This document shows positions 30,858 through 42,866 of a stretch of DNA of 64,000 nt, piece after piece. The stretch lies in the NCBI GenBank assembly GCA_030549495.1, contig JAUIRK010000501.1, positions 62,001 through 126,000 of the forward strand. The letters run 5' to 3'. The notes under the pieces are model-generated. The model saw nothing but the letters and a program-made list of their open reading frames with translations. It did not search any database and was not told where the DNA came from. The position numbers and the translations under genes were made by a program. This stretch comes from Nectonema munidae (lineage: Eukaryota; Nematomorpha; Nectonematoida; Nectonematidae). How positions within the stretch are numbered: the stretch's first letter is position 1; each line of letters begins with the position of its first letter.

Positions 30858-31789
30858 TTAAAAACACAGACTTTTAAATTTTGGGTAAAATTAATAAATT
30901 TCAATAGGCTTTTAAAGAAAACCCTAACTAAAGTTTATTTAAAAAGTATTTTGTTTAGCACATTTAGTCATCTCAACATCATTAAAACCAAACTAAAAAT
31001 CAAATTGCTTTAAACACCTTAAAATGTATATTGATTATTAAGTGTGGTTTGAAAAATTAGTAAGAATATCAATAGCCCTATGAAGAAGCTATTGCAAAAT
31101 TTGGTAGTGTAAAATCATAATTTGAACTTATAATCTACATCAGGATTTCTCAACGTGGACGAATCCCCCACTTTTCGCCGAAAATGAAATTCTGGTTGAC
31201 AATTTTTTAGCAAATTGTTTGGCATTGTTGTATAAACAAATACTCTTTCAAGAACTTACTTTAGACATAAAAATATAAGTGCTGTCAGAATTTCAATCAT
31301 AATCACATTTTTAAATCACAAATATCAGAGAAAAATAATTTGTTCTTTAAGGGTTTATTTTAAGCCAGAGTAGAAGAATGTTTGATAATTCCTTTTTCTT
31401 ATAAAATAGAATGTTTAGAAGACATTTTTAGGAATAGTTAACTGAACTTAAGGTGAATGCAGAATTCAAATTTAAGTTTGAAAAAAAGGTGAAAGATTTT
31501 CGATATTTTTTTACTTCAAAGTGGGCGGTTTAAAATTAAACGAATTAACACTTTCGTGACCAGAAAAATCAGACGATATTTATTAAAAAGCAGAAGACAA
31601 AACTATTTGAAAAAGCAGACGAAGGTAAAATTGTTTATGTATCATATATGATACAATGGTCACGAAAGGGTATAGGATTAGATTTAAACAGAATGGTTAA
31701 GAAATCTTGATTTACATCTTCAAGTGGAATTTTTGAAGATTAATAACTATATAAATGTTAAACTAATAAAATTATTTGTAATTTTAGCG

Positions 31790-32170
31790 ATATTTTTATT
31801 TAAACTACTAAAAAATACATTTTTGCTACTTCTATTTTTGACAACTGGCAACCCCAGTCAAAATGTGTGAAAGTGTCAATCAAATTTGCGCTTACCGTCT
31901 GAAATGTATCTTTAAAAATATTTTAATTAAAAAAAATCTTTTTATTGCTAAATCATAAATGCTGGTTTGGTTTTTGGACACACTTTTCGTAATTAATGTG
32001 TGGAAATATCAAGCAAATTTTTTGTTTGACGCTTGAAACTCAATAAACTTCATTTTAAATTAGAAAAATTTTTATGCTAAATCGATCATGCTGATATCTT
32101 TTTATAGAATCAGTTTTGGCAATAACTTTTTAAAAAATTATCTCCAAAAACATTTTAAAATATTTTTTAA
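31790..32170 (+). repeat. Diverged tandem copies of the ~145-bp repeat
   Basis: At least two units share the word order TTTTATGCTAAATCGATCAT, a TCAGTTTTGGCAAT block and GTGTGAAAGTGTCAATCAAA. The same blocks form the array at 48015-49000. Confidence 0.5.
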
Positions 32171-34662
32171 TGTTGTTCTCATTAGCAATGAATACTATTG
32201 CTTCATGCGTTTTCTTCAGCAAATGATTATAAATAAAAAGTGAGAGAAAAGAGGATTTAACTCAACACACAGCATGTCATATCATTTTTCTTTTCTTTAT
32301 CTGTATTAGATCAAAAAAGTTGACAACAAATTCAGAGAGAGAGAGAAAGTTGTCACTAGTTATCTCTTTTCACAATTTTCATCTTTCTAACTTGTGTTGT
32401 GCTCGCTGTTTATCAACACTCGGGTTTATTACAATTATCATTGCTTGTTTTCTTTCATTACTTTTTAGTTTGACTGTTTATTCGAAGCGAGTGCCCCAAT
32501 ATCAAAATATTTCGAGTGGTTTTAAAAATAGACACATTCAGATTAAATATCTCACCCCATGATTAAAGAAAGAGTATTTCTTTTTGGGAAGAAACTCAAT
32601 AAATCAAAATTCAAATGGCTGGTAGGACAGTATTGTAAGCCATAATGTGAAGTCCCGTGCTATCAGTAGTATGTGTTGGAAGAAAGAGTAGAAAGGCAGA
32701 AAGCGAAACTTCCTCAACTTATTGCAAGTTATTTACGAAGTGACATTTTGAATATAGACGTTAAGAGTGTAATGGTGTAAAAGTCTAAAGAACGTCTGGC
32801 AGCATTACTTTGTACCAATTATAACCCATAATTTTTTGTAAATCAGTAAAGCCCCGATGTTTTGCAGATGTTAATATCAACACTTTGTATGTCACATACA
32901 GCAACAACAAAAAGGCGCGCATCACTTCAGAAATTTCATTGACTGGATAAACGATATTGATAAAAAAATTTAACGTGAAAAATTAAAGATACTAATGTTT
33001 ATAAATAAGGCACCACCACACCGATACTTTGGAATTAAGTAATACAAAGTAGGATTAGCCGATCATGGGGCAACGTCACCGTTAGCACAATCTCATGTTG
33101 TTTCCAAAAGGCAGGCATTCTTGTTTTCAATCAAATGTTACCAAGAAAAGATGAAATTGTTTCCGACCAAGATCTAACTGAACTTGTTTTAGCAGCTGAA
33201 AAAGGAAGCCTTTTGTAAATCTAAAGCAATAGACATCAAAAAGTTCACAAATTTAGATGAAGAAGTTAGGACATGCAATGAGCTTAGAGAAATCATGGTA
33301 AGGCAAAGAAGGAAGACAGTGATTCTATATAAGAGAAAGAATAGCCGCAATTAATGAAGTCCACTAGTGAAGCACTGAGACTCGTTTAGAGAAATCAAAA
33401 AATTTGCCTTTCAAAAGTCACCACAGATCATTGAAAGTCTCTCCAACATTGATGAACAAACACAGATCGTCAATCGTCTTCATGAGATATATTTTTAACT
33501 CATTATTAGATAAATAAAGCTTTTAACATTTAAATCACTTATATTAATTTATCAACAATGTAATATTTTTTAACTATATTAACTTGAACACATCATGTGT
33601 GAAAAATGTTTTATTTTATTTGAAAAGTATTTTCGAATAAGGAATAAAATTTAATACCAAATGTTTAGTATAAAAGATAGTGCAAGTGGAATATATTTGA
33701 CATTGATTTTCTTAAAAACAATAAATAACACCATCAAATTCACAATGAATTATTTGGTCATGGGACAATTTTGCAAAAATATTTAAAACTTAATAAGAAA
33801 TTAAAAATAGCCCATCTTACATATTCTTACCAGAGGCGAAGTTTAATATTTTTTGACCAACAGAAGTCTGTCGTGAATATAATCAAACTTCTTACATGTC
33901 TTTATACTACTTGCTCCTTTTTTACTCTTAAATAATTTAGCAAAAAAACAAAAAATTTATTTTTTCAAATTAATGTAAAATAAATGAACGTAAATAAGTA
34001 TTGTGAAATAATATTTTTGTGAAGTAAGGTTATATCTTTTATATGAACTTTAAAGTCGGAGTTGAGAGTTTTCAAGATATGAAGACAGAGATGGATAAAA
34101 ATGTTGAACTTGGGAGCATGATTAATATACAAGCTGCCAGAAACAATATAATTTAATATTATTTTAATTTTTATAACAATTTAACTTAGATGAGAATAGG
34201 ATTACGGTTTATTTAAAAATATGGATTAGAGATTTTATTGATTCCAACAGAAATACAAATTATAAACCTTAAACATATATTTAACTTTCATATAAAAATA
34301 TCATGAGGTATTATCGAACACATTAAAATTGAAAAAAAATTTCAAAAGTTTTACAATTTACTTCCTAAATAATATGTAAAAATATAATTCCTAGTTCGGG
34401 ACAAAATAAAGATAAACTATTATAACTTTTCCTAGATAAAAGGAATCATTTGAAGAATCAGAAACAATCCAAGCCTCGGTAGTATTTTGAAATTTGAGGG
34501 AAAAGACCATTAATATAATATATTTGTAAGAAAATATAATTAATAAGTAAAATAATTTAATTTTAATAAAAATATAAAGTTTCACTTCCTATTTGAATAG
34601 AATTTGTTGATTTTATCATCGTATAACTGAATATCTTTGTGATCATAAGAGATAATAAATAA
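32171..34662. other. AT-rich region, possible decayed coding relic
   Basis: Between 32570 and 33490 base composition rises and short coding-like stretches appear (for example FAFQKSPQIIESLSNIDEQT near 33400), all broken by stops. I could not assign a family. The remainder is featureless. Confidence 0.3.
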
Positions 34663-34790
34663 AGATTTACATCGAGAAGGCACAATTCCGCCTTTTGTAT
34701 CGAAATATGAGAAAGTAGGCTTAATGAGGGATCGAACACAAGACCTTGACTTATCGAAACCTAGTACGTAACAAACCATACTCTCGCCCT
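34663..34790 (-). mobile_element. tRNA-derived SINE, family A
   Basis: On the minus strand: AAGGTCTTGTGTTCGATCCC (box B-like) followed by the family middle part ending GTGCCTTCTCGATG. The tail is missing. Confidence 0.7.
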
Positions 34791-35127
34791 TTCACATAGA
34801 TAAGAACATGCATCTTAACCTTTCTTCATTCAAAATGTCATTTTTTAATATTAATTTGATTGTAAAAAGAAGGGGCAAACGCACTTCTATGTACAAAGAT
34901 TTGAAGACATTTCAGTTCTTTCAAAATTAGAAACATGCGAAAGATTATATAAACTAAACACTTGTGTTTAGCTTTTAAGATTTTCAAGATGACATGGTGA
35001 GTAAAGTTTTACTCTTGATTTATTGATTTTTCATTCAATTCCTCATCGTGACACCTTTTTATTATGTGAAGTTAATAAAAAAATATTTTTTTTGGTTGCG
35101 ATACCAAAAATTTGATCTAATCTAAAA

Positions 35128-35190
35128 TAAAACTTTCTTTACTCATAATTCGAAAGTATTGGTGCTAGTGTGCCTTGAAAATATAAACAC
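35128..35190 (+). mobile_element. Partial SINE, family A
   Basis: TTTACTCATAATTCGAAAGT followed by GTGCTAGTGTGCCTTG is a diverged match to the middle part of family A. Confidence 0.4.
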
Positions 35191-35514
35191 ATAATGATTT
35201 GAAAATTTTTTCTGAAGATAGCAACGTATGAAATTTTGTCTTTGTTTTAATTTAGTAGCTATTTAAAAAACACCAATGAATTGCAAATTCATGCAATTAT
35301 TATTATGCATTTATATTTATGCAAATTATAAACTTTTGTAAGTAGAAGTTGAATATATATATATGATTGTAGTATGATATTTAAAAATCGGTAGCTGAAT
35401 TCTGGAAAATGATAATTAAGAAATAGAGTATAAATTACAACTCAAATTATCATAATTTTAAGGTATCAAACTTATTTCAGACAGCAGAAATATAGGAAGA
35501 CTAAGACATATCAA

Positions 35515-35612
35515 AGTAAAGAAAGAAAGAAAGAATTTATTGATCACTAAATTACACCCAACAAAATTATAAAATAAAACATGAAAATGGGGAAAAAAAG
35601 TTGTCATGGTAG
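35515..35612 (-). mobile_element. Probable LINE 3' end, minus strand
   Basis: GAAAGAAAGAAAGAATTTATT closely resembles the start of the LINE tail at 42867, so this is probably another 3' end with a (CTTT)n terminus. Only about 100 bp can be assigned. Confidence 0.35.
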
Positions 35613-35625
35613 TAATTCAGACATA

Positions 35626-35885
35626 GTTTGTAGGTTGTTTGATGCGCCTCGCATACTTGGCTTTTGATTTTTTAGTAATATTAATTTCAAAAAAAAAAAA
35701 AAAAAAATTTCAAACTATTCTACATTTATGCTTTAATACATACCTTCAAACTTTTCATACTTATAAATATATACATATATATGTCTATTAATTATTAGAA
35801 TGATGATCTTGTAATTGTTTTATTGTTTGTGAAATATTCTCCTTGCTTTTTTTTTATCAATAAATCTTCTTCTTCTTCTTCTTCT
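35626..35885 (+). mobile_element. 5'-truncated LINE tail with 13-bp target duplication
   Basis: TAATTCAGACATA occurs exactly at 35613-35625 and 35886-35898. The 260 bp between them end in AATAAAT followed by a (CTT)n tail, and contain an A-run at 35691-35707. This is the signature of target-primed reverse transcription of a truncated LINE. The T of the duplication overlaps the tail, so the edge may be off by a base. Confidence 0.75.
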
Positions 35886-36392
35886 TAATTCAGACATAAA
35901 AAGTGATATCAAAAGTGTTTCAAAAGGTTTAGAGTTAACCCGCTTCAAAATTAAGAAAAGTTTTTCTTAATTATTTTTTTGTCATTTTTTCATTTATATT
36001 TAACAGTGGTTTATATTAATGTTGTGCTTAGTTTGCAGTGGACATGATGTGACTATATATATCCTTCGTTTATTTAACTCGAGGAAGCTATACTTTCAAG
36101 TTTAATTGGGTAATTATTATATGATCTTATACTATCCAATCATTTCTCTTTCTAGGCTTCATTAATGGTAATAAATAGAAAACATTTTTTGCTAAAGACA
36201 ATTTTCTTATCTTACCTATATGCTAATTTGAAATAAAAATATAGTGCAACGTCATCTCTTATCCTCAAAGGCATAATACCTTTTCAAAATAAGATGTTCT
36301 GTTACCCCTTTCAATACTAATGATGACCGAAACATTCTTGCATTTAGGAAATTAACAATTTGGATTTAATCTAAACTTTATTAATATTTTAT

Positions 36393-36531
36393 AAAGGTAA
36401 AGGTACCTGGGGTGTTTTCATCGAGAAGGCACAATTGGGCCGCTTGTATCGAATTATGAGGAAAGCAGACTTGATGGGGCCAAGACCTTGAGTTATCGAA
36501 TCCAGCATCTAACCAACCCTACTCACGTCCC
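36393..36531 (-). mobile_element. tRNA-derived SINE, family A
   Basis: Minus strand: ACGTGAGTAGGGTTGGTTAG with GATGCTGGATTCGATAACTC (head), the middle GTGCCTTCTCGATGAAAACA and the GGTACCTTTACC tail. This is the best-preserved copy together with 45703-45850. Confidence 0.8.
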
Positions 36532-36589
36532 CATTATGTCCCCTGTAGTCTTGCAAGAGCACTGATATAAGTAAATAAATTTAATTTTT

Positions 36590-36692
36590 TTAGTTGTTAG
36601 TATCACATCAAGGGGAAGAATAATTTTTCATAGTTGGACAGATGGTAACTCATTTCAACTACATCCCGAAACTACACTCACACCACTAGGCC
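36590..36692 (-). mobile_element. tRNA-derived SINE, family C
   Basis: Minus strand: CAGGTGGCCTAGTGGTGTGA is a tRNA-like head with box A (TGGCCTAGTGG); CGGGATGTAG stands where box B is expected. TTATTCTTCCCCTTGATGTG near the 3' side matches the copy at 58649. Confidence 0.6.
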
Positions 36693-36880
36693 ACCTGATT
36701 GGTTGGTTAAATATCAAAGCACTTTCACCCGTAAGGCCATATGCTCTCATTATGCTTGAAGATGGTTAACCATAGTTAATTGAGATTTTTTTTAATAGTC
36801 AGGAGCCTTGGGATCGAACCCTTGACCTTCAACTGTTAAGCTGAGAGGTACACCCTAACCAGCGTTGAGTCTCAGGCGAT
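36693..36880 (-). mobile_element. tRNA-derived SINE, family B, copy 1
   Basis: Minus strand: GCTGGTTAGGGTGTACCTCT (box A), AAGGGTTCGATCCCAAGGCT (box B), then a body with GAGAGCATATGGCCTTACGG. It directly adjoins the family C copy and is followed by a second B copy. Confidence 0.65.
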
Positions 36881-36974
36881 CTAATATAAATATTAAATTT
36901 AATAATATAAAATAAGAAGGAAGAGGGATGAAATGAAAATTCAATAATTATATAAGTACCAGTGTGATTGAGAT

Positions 36975-37120
36975 TGTATCTGAAAAGTAGTTGGTTGATT
37001 GGAGATATCAAAGCAGTTTCAGACGTAAGGCTATATGCTCACATTATGTTTGAGATGGATCACAGTTTTGTTATTTTGTTTTTAAGGGTTGGGAGCCTTG
37101 GGGATCGAACTCTTGAAGTT
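36975..37120 (-). mobile_element. tRNA-derived SINE, family B, copy 2
   Basis: Minus strand: AGAGTTCGATCCCCAAGGCT (box B) and GAGCATATAGCCTTACGTCT, the same body as copy 1. The head before box B is diverged. Confidence 0.65.
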
Positions 37121-37429
37121 TTGATAGAGAGCGGAAAGAGAAGGAGAGCTCAAAAAAAAAGAATAGGTAAATTGCTTTTATGGCAAATAACTGTCTTTTT
37201 TCTTGTCAGAATGTCTCAATTTATTATTTCTGATCATATATAATAGCTCCCATTCCGTTTCAAAAATTTTACCCTAAAAACAACTAAGGGCTTATAAATA
37301 TTAAAAGTCTAATTATTTATAGAATATATTATTCAAAAACAAATTATAAAAAAATGAAATGTCACATATCTAAATATTGAATAAATGAAAGGGCTAATAA
37401 AATAAATCACTTACATTTATTTCAGCATT

Positions 37430-38390
37430 TTACAAGTTATATTAAAACCAAGTCGACAGCATCTAACCTAAAGTTATAAAACTCCTTGAAATTACAATAG
37501 TTTACGCTAGCTGAATCAATAAATTTTGACGAGTCGCAATTTCCACCTAGTTCGATATTTTGGATGCCACAGAAAAGAATAGTTTTAGTAATCACGTGCT
37601 GACTTGAAATTGTTTTGGCAAAAGTCATCGTAAAATTAGCAGAACTATTCAAAATAGGCTGTACACAAGTTGGATATATTCTGAATAACTACTTTCATAA
37701 TTTATTTAACACCTTACTATAACGGCCACTCCTCAAATACGATGGAAAATGAGAGTTAAAGTTTTTTGAGATGGTATCAACAAAGTAAAGAGAATGCATC
37801 GTTTTAAGTAAGTGTAGTAATACTAAAATCATACTATCGAGCTCGTTTAAAAGTTTTATGCTAGAGCTTAGATCAACGACTGAAGAAGATGGCAATCCAT
37901 CAAGAATGATTATACCGAGAGTGGGGATGTTCTGGTGAAGAAATTGAAAGTAATGTAAGAATGAAGTAAGAAGGACGGAGATTCAATGTGCTTGGGACAG
38001 AATCTACATTCTACAGATAGGGTTGTCAGAAAGATGGATACGGGAAAAGTATTGTTTGCAAGGACAGTGTCCAGATAGCCACGTTAGGAGTGGGAGAGAA
38101 ACATAGAGGGCTTAAAATTATTATAATTGTATCTGTGATAAATATGAGAAAGAAAAAGTATAGATGAAAACTTTGAAGCTCCCAGAAATAGATAAAGAGA
38201 AGGAGTTATAGCTTGCTTAGTTTAGATATCTATACAAAAATATTCATAGATTTTAAAATGAGATGAACACGTGGAGATAAATACCTTGAAATGATTTGAA
38301 AGTTCTATTTTTTGTAAATGTAAAATATGGGATTTCCTTAACTAAGTGACGATGATGAAAGATATTTTGGAAGTCAGTGTAAAATGCAAA
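37430..38390 (-). mobile_element. LINE 3' part (left of the MULE)
   Basis: Minus strand: LSGHCPCKQYFSRIHLSDN then PICR near 38060-37980 resembles the end of I/Jockey/R1-type LINE proteins (GHGPFxxYLxxF...C). Further down the frames are broken. It is the continuation of the LINE at 40306-41950, split by the MULE. Confidence 0.6.
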
Positions 38391-38403
38391 AGAGAAAACG
38401 GTC

Positions 38404-38543
38404 TCATGACATTTCATCACACGACACTTCATCACGCGACACTTCATCACACGACATTTCATCATAACGACACTTCATCACACGACATTTCATCACACGA
38501 CATTTCATCATAGCGACACTTCACCACACGACACTTCATCACA
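38404..38543 (+). repeat. Left minisatellite array of the MULE
   Basis: About nine units of a 15-bp motif, consensus CACACGACACTTCAT, with T/C variation at one site. It is inverted relative to the array at 40121-40292. Confidence 0.95.
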
Positions 38544-40120
38544 TAATCAGAGAAGCTTTTTATCATTTGAATTTCCTATATGTTGTAAAAGATTAAAACA
38601 TCAGCATAGATAAATAGTCAAGATAAAAGTATTAGATCATTATATTATCTGGAGAATTTTACCTAGGTATGATAAGCTTTTTCATGGGCATGCTGTTGAT
38701 AATCTTCTAATTATATATGAGATACTTTAACAGCTAAACAGGAAGTGAAAAGTGTAAAACTTGAAGTATATATGATACATTTTTACAGGTTGTTGTATAG
38801 ATAATCTTTTAAATATTTTCCCATTCTACTCACTAATACTTCCTTGTTAGTTTTTTCTTCTTGAGAATACCTTCAACTCTTTTACTTTTAACTTTTACTC
38901 CCTTCTATTTTTTTTATGTCAAAATAAAAGTTTTTGCCTTATTAACATTTAAAATGGATACAAATGATGTTGAATATTTTTGTAAGTTTGGAACAACTTC
39001 CAAGGGAAAGGAAACTGCAATATTCAATAATTGCGAATATTATAAACATCGAAAAACAAAGATAATTCTATCCGTTGGCGATGCTCAGAATACCAAAAAA
39101 AGAAATGTAATGCGTTTATTACAACGTTGGGAGAACGTGTAATTTCCTCACCCAAATCTGAACATCCCATTATTTGGACAGAGAAAAAATCTGCGCAAAA
39201 TTAGCAGTGAACAAAATGAAAATTGCAATGAAAGAAGTTGGAGCAGCTCCAATGTGTCTCTAGTGAATATTGTCAAGATATATCAACCTCATCCATGATG
39301 CGAATACCAAAGAAGCCAAGCCTAATTCGAACATTACAACGATCTAAAGGAAGATTTAACACATTACCACTTTTGCCAACTTCAACAAATTTTGAAATAA
39401 CAGGTAAGTTTAGAGACAATTTATTGTATGATTCTGGCATTGACGATACCGAAAGAATTATTATATTTGGACATAATGAAGTTGTGTCTTGTTTGTCACG
39501 TGCCAGACTCTGGATTGCTGATGGTACTTTTAAAGTTGTACCATGTTTATTTTATCAGTTGTATACTCTTCATTTTCATTTTGGAGAAGGGCGTAATCCA
39601 GCAGGAATGTATGCTCTTCTGAAAAACAAAAGTAGAAATACTTATAGAAGAATGATTAACGCAATGAAGAATATTGTTCCTTGTGCCAATCCTGAACAAA
39701 TTCTTCTAGATTTTGAAATAGCTGCAATGACTTTGCAGAATTTGAAAAATTTGTAAATATTATATTTTTAACAAAATATAAACGATATTATACACAAATT
39801 AAGGAACAGTTGTAAGGCATACTTTGTATTATAGTGATCTTTTTCAAACCTAACTTGATATAACGTAGTAATTATAAATAAAAATAGATGTTATTGAATG
39901 AAGATTTAAATTTTGATTTTTGAGTTAAATATTTACCCTATATTTTTAGTCTACAGTATTTATATTAATAAAATGAGCATAACTTCAATGGGTTAGTTAT
40001 AATAATATATCTTAATACCCTGTATCAGAGTACGACAGGGAGGTTAAATTTTTCGTGGCAGGGATCATAAGACCAACGATGTTGTGGTAAATGTAGGCGA
40101 ATAATTATTTTATATTTGGT

Positions 40121-40292
40121 TGTGATGATATGTCGTGTATAATCAAATGTCGTGTGATGAAGTGTCGTGTGATTAAGTGTCGGTATGATGAAATGTCGCG
40201 TGATGAAGTGTCGTTATGATAAAGTGTCGTGTGATGAAGTGTCGTGTGATGAAATGTCGTGTGATGAAATGTCGTGTGATGAAATGTCGTAG
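40121..40292 (-). repeat. Right minisatellite array of the MULE
   Basis: About eleven units of TGTCGTGTGATGAAG/A, the reverse complement of the left array, with the same T/C variation. Confidence 0.95.
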
Positions 40293-40305
40293 CACGAGAG
40301 AAAAC

Positions 40306-41950
40306 TATGAAAAAATTAAGATGTTATCAAGAATATAGTTGCAGGGAAAGACAAGAGCTATAGTTTCGATTACAGAGATACAGTGAATGGGGTCAAGAGC
40401 TCAGTTAGATCTTATGAAATTGTAAATTGAAAAAGTTTTGAAAAGGGCAAAACTAACAGCGCATTTATTTGTGGTTTCAGATGGATCAGAGAACATTAGT
40501 AAAGTTTTGACGTTAATGCGAGCGGAAGGTACAAAAGAAGCAACAATTTTTGTTTTGATTTTGAATTAAAAAGAAGGAGGTTAAGAAAATTGGATGAGAT
40601 TGTGAATGGGGAAAACAACGAGTAGAGGGTTGTAAAAGTTACTATAAGAAGATTTATTATAAGGGAAGGAGCTTAAGAAACAGTAAACGCTTTAGCAGTG
40701 TTTTCATGAGTTGAAGAAGCAGAGGGAAGCATTTATTAAGAATTTTATGTCCGTCTGTAGATGCTGTGCGAAAATCCCATATAGTATGTAAACGGCTAAG
40801 CAAGAGGATCAACGTACTACGATGCTGGAAAGAGGAGGCCTATGGAAGAATGCCATATTCAATTATAAGATGGGTAATCGATTTATAAATGAATAAGGAG
40901 TGTAACATAGATAGTCGCAAATTATAAGAAATTATGCGATTGATGTTGGATAGAATTTATTTTGAAGTGGATTTTTCCATTTTAATTAATTGGATTGAAA
41001 ATTCAGCCCAAGGTATTTAATTGTTTTAAAGAGCTAAAGAAAAGAAGGAGAAAGTTGGCGAGATAAGTGAGGTGAAAAATTTCTAGTAAAATAAATTGAA
41101 GTGACTTGGATGTGTTGAGTAAATTTTATATGTGCTAGCAATATTTTATAGTGAATGAAAATGGGGATGATTTTATCAATATATTTGATTGTTGAGAGTT
41201 GATGTTAAAAGAAAAAAGTAAGCCGTCAAAAACACTGAGCCGAGAATAACAAATAAACAAGCTCTTTGACAATTGGAAAGAGATAGGAACTGAATAGCAG
41301 TAAGGGAATGGTTTTTGAAAATAATTTCTTGACATAAAAGGTAGTTTCCAAAGAATTGGATCGTCTATGAAGTGTACTTTTTATAAAACATATTGAGAGT
41401 GATGGCTGGATTTCAAGTTCAATTAAAAGCATTGGAGATGTCGAGGAAAAAGTTCGTTGAGAGTTTATGGTTTGATAGAGTAAATGGTTGTAAGATGGAA
41501 GATTAGAGACAAATACATGTATATTTTTATATGAGATTTATGCAAATTGTAAGTTGTTCGTTTGAATATAGAAAAGCAAATTGCTTCTTATTATTTTTTA
41601 TATTAATTTTGCCAAGAACAGGAAAGTTTCCTAATAGGACTCTAACTAAAAATAACAGTGTCTTTATTCTGTTTTGGAATGAGAATAAGACGTCTGATTT
41701 TACATTTATAAGGGAAGTGAGGAAGAGTTTAGCACGAATTGTAGATCAGAAATAGGTGCTTAAGAAAAATCTGGAAAGATTTTTGGATAAAAGTAGGGAA
41801 GATTAGATCAAAGCTTCAAAAAGAATAGAGAATTAGACAATCGATAGCACGTGTGACTTTATTGATAGACGCGTGTCGTTAATAAGAGAATCAGTAGGCA
41901 AAAGAGAGAAAAAATATGGCGGATTAGAAGTGGTTTTAATGGGTGTGCAT
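40306..41950 (-). mobile_element. Decayed LINE reverse transcriptase (right of the MULE)
   Basis: Minus-strand fragments follow non-LTR reverse transcriptase order. LIPKQNKDTVIF and SPIRKLSCSWQN near 41690-41600 correspond to the usual LIPKPGKD...YRPISLLxxLGK block. FLDISNAFN near 41450 corresponds to the first catalytic-Asp block (FLDxxKAFD). All frames are broken by stops, and no endonuclease was found, so the copy is 5'-truncated and old. It is likely an I/Jockey-group LINE by its partner part at 37430-38390. Confidence 0.65.
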
Positions 41951-42866
41951 TCTAAAAAAATGAGCTGAAGAAGATCATTTGATTTTTTTAGTTGGGAACT
42001 TTGTTAATGATTTTACAGGAATGTTGTTGATTTCCTTCATGGAACATCCTTCTCTCAATCTTAAATAAGGTTTGGTTATGTATGAAAGAAATAAGGTTAT
42101 ATAATGCTAATATATCAAATGTGTTTTCGGCAAAATATCCGTATGCAACCGTTCGTAGACAAATTGCTCGTAGGCAAACAGTCCTGTCACGTAAAGATAT
42201 TTAATCAGAATATTATCATTAAAAATAAATGAAGAATTTAATCAAAAAACAAGTGCTTCTTGAACCTTTGAAGCTCAGATTTAATATTTCAGATATTACA
42301 TGTTTTAATGTTGTAATCAAACATTTGCAAGTTTTACATAATGATAAAAAATTAATACTAAACGTGATTTCCATATGTGAGATGAGTAAATCCAGCTACT
42401 ACTGGTACACCACGAGGATCATTTTCTCTTTCTCGAAGAATAAAAGCATGACAACGATCTACTATGACACAAAATCTCAATGGTCACAAAGATTTTACTT
42501 CATTGTAGTAGGCGATGAATTTGTATCAAAACACAAACAACGTTATTTACACTTTGGAAAATTTATTTCAAAAGATTTTCTTTAAACACTCAAAACTTTA
42601 TTTATCAAGCGCTTTCGAAACTAAGTTTTTTATCCAGATAAAAATAATAAGTGATATAAAAGCAATAAATAAAATTATCTCACTTCTTTCACTGTTTATT
42701 TCTTTTTCCAGTTATTACTTTTAACTTGATAGAGAAACTTTGCAACGAAAGCGCTATTGATAGATAAAGTCTTCCTATATATACAATATTTTTACGATCA
42801 ATCTTATTAAGATCAAAGTTTAGTTTGATACGTTCAAACAAAAAAAAAATGATTTTTTAAATTGTA
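41951..42866. other. Spacer with motif-rich patch
   Basis: 42115-42200 has short repeated words (GTAGACAAATTGC, GTAGGCAAAC) like those in MULE-type ends. Nothing else recognised; the 118-codon frame at 42229 has no family features. Confidence 0.35.

Larger units (their letters stand above)
38400..40296 (+). mobile_element. MULE transposon with minisatellite terminal inverted repeats
   Basis: The element is bounded by the 9-bp target duplication AGAGAAAAC (38391-38399 and 40297-40305), the size typical of Mutator-like elements. Each end is an array of about 15-bp units (CTTCATCACACGACA on the left, its reverse complement on the right): left 38404-38543, right about 40121-40292. Inside, 38955-39142 codes for a FLYWCH-like zinc finger start (KGKETAIFNNCEYYKHRKTK). 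39298-39756 codes for a MULE transposase core: ARLWIADGTFKVVP (first Asp), YALLKNKSRNTYRRM, and QILLDFEIAAM (second Asp). The frame then stops, so the third acidic residue and the C-terminal part are missing. Intact ends but a shortened gene: a non-autonomous copy. Confidence 0.9.

Noticed and set aside
32320-32562. 80-codon frame with a hydrophobic segment
   Set aside because: No homology features, splice sites or composition shift; likely chance in AT-rich DNA.
38404-38543. CRISPR-like or coding repeat (frame giving MKCRV repeats)
   Set aside because: Units are adjacent without spacers and are mirrored at 40121-40292, so they are ends of the MULE in an animal genome.
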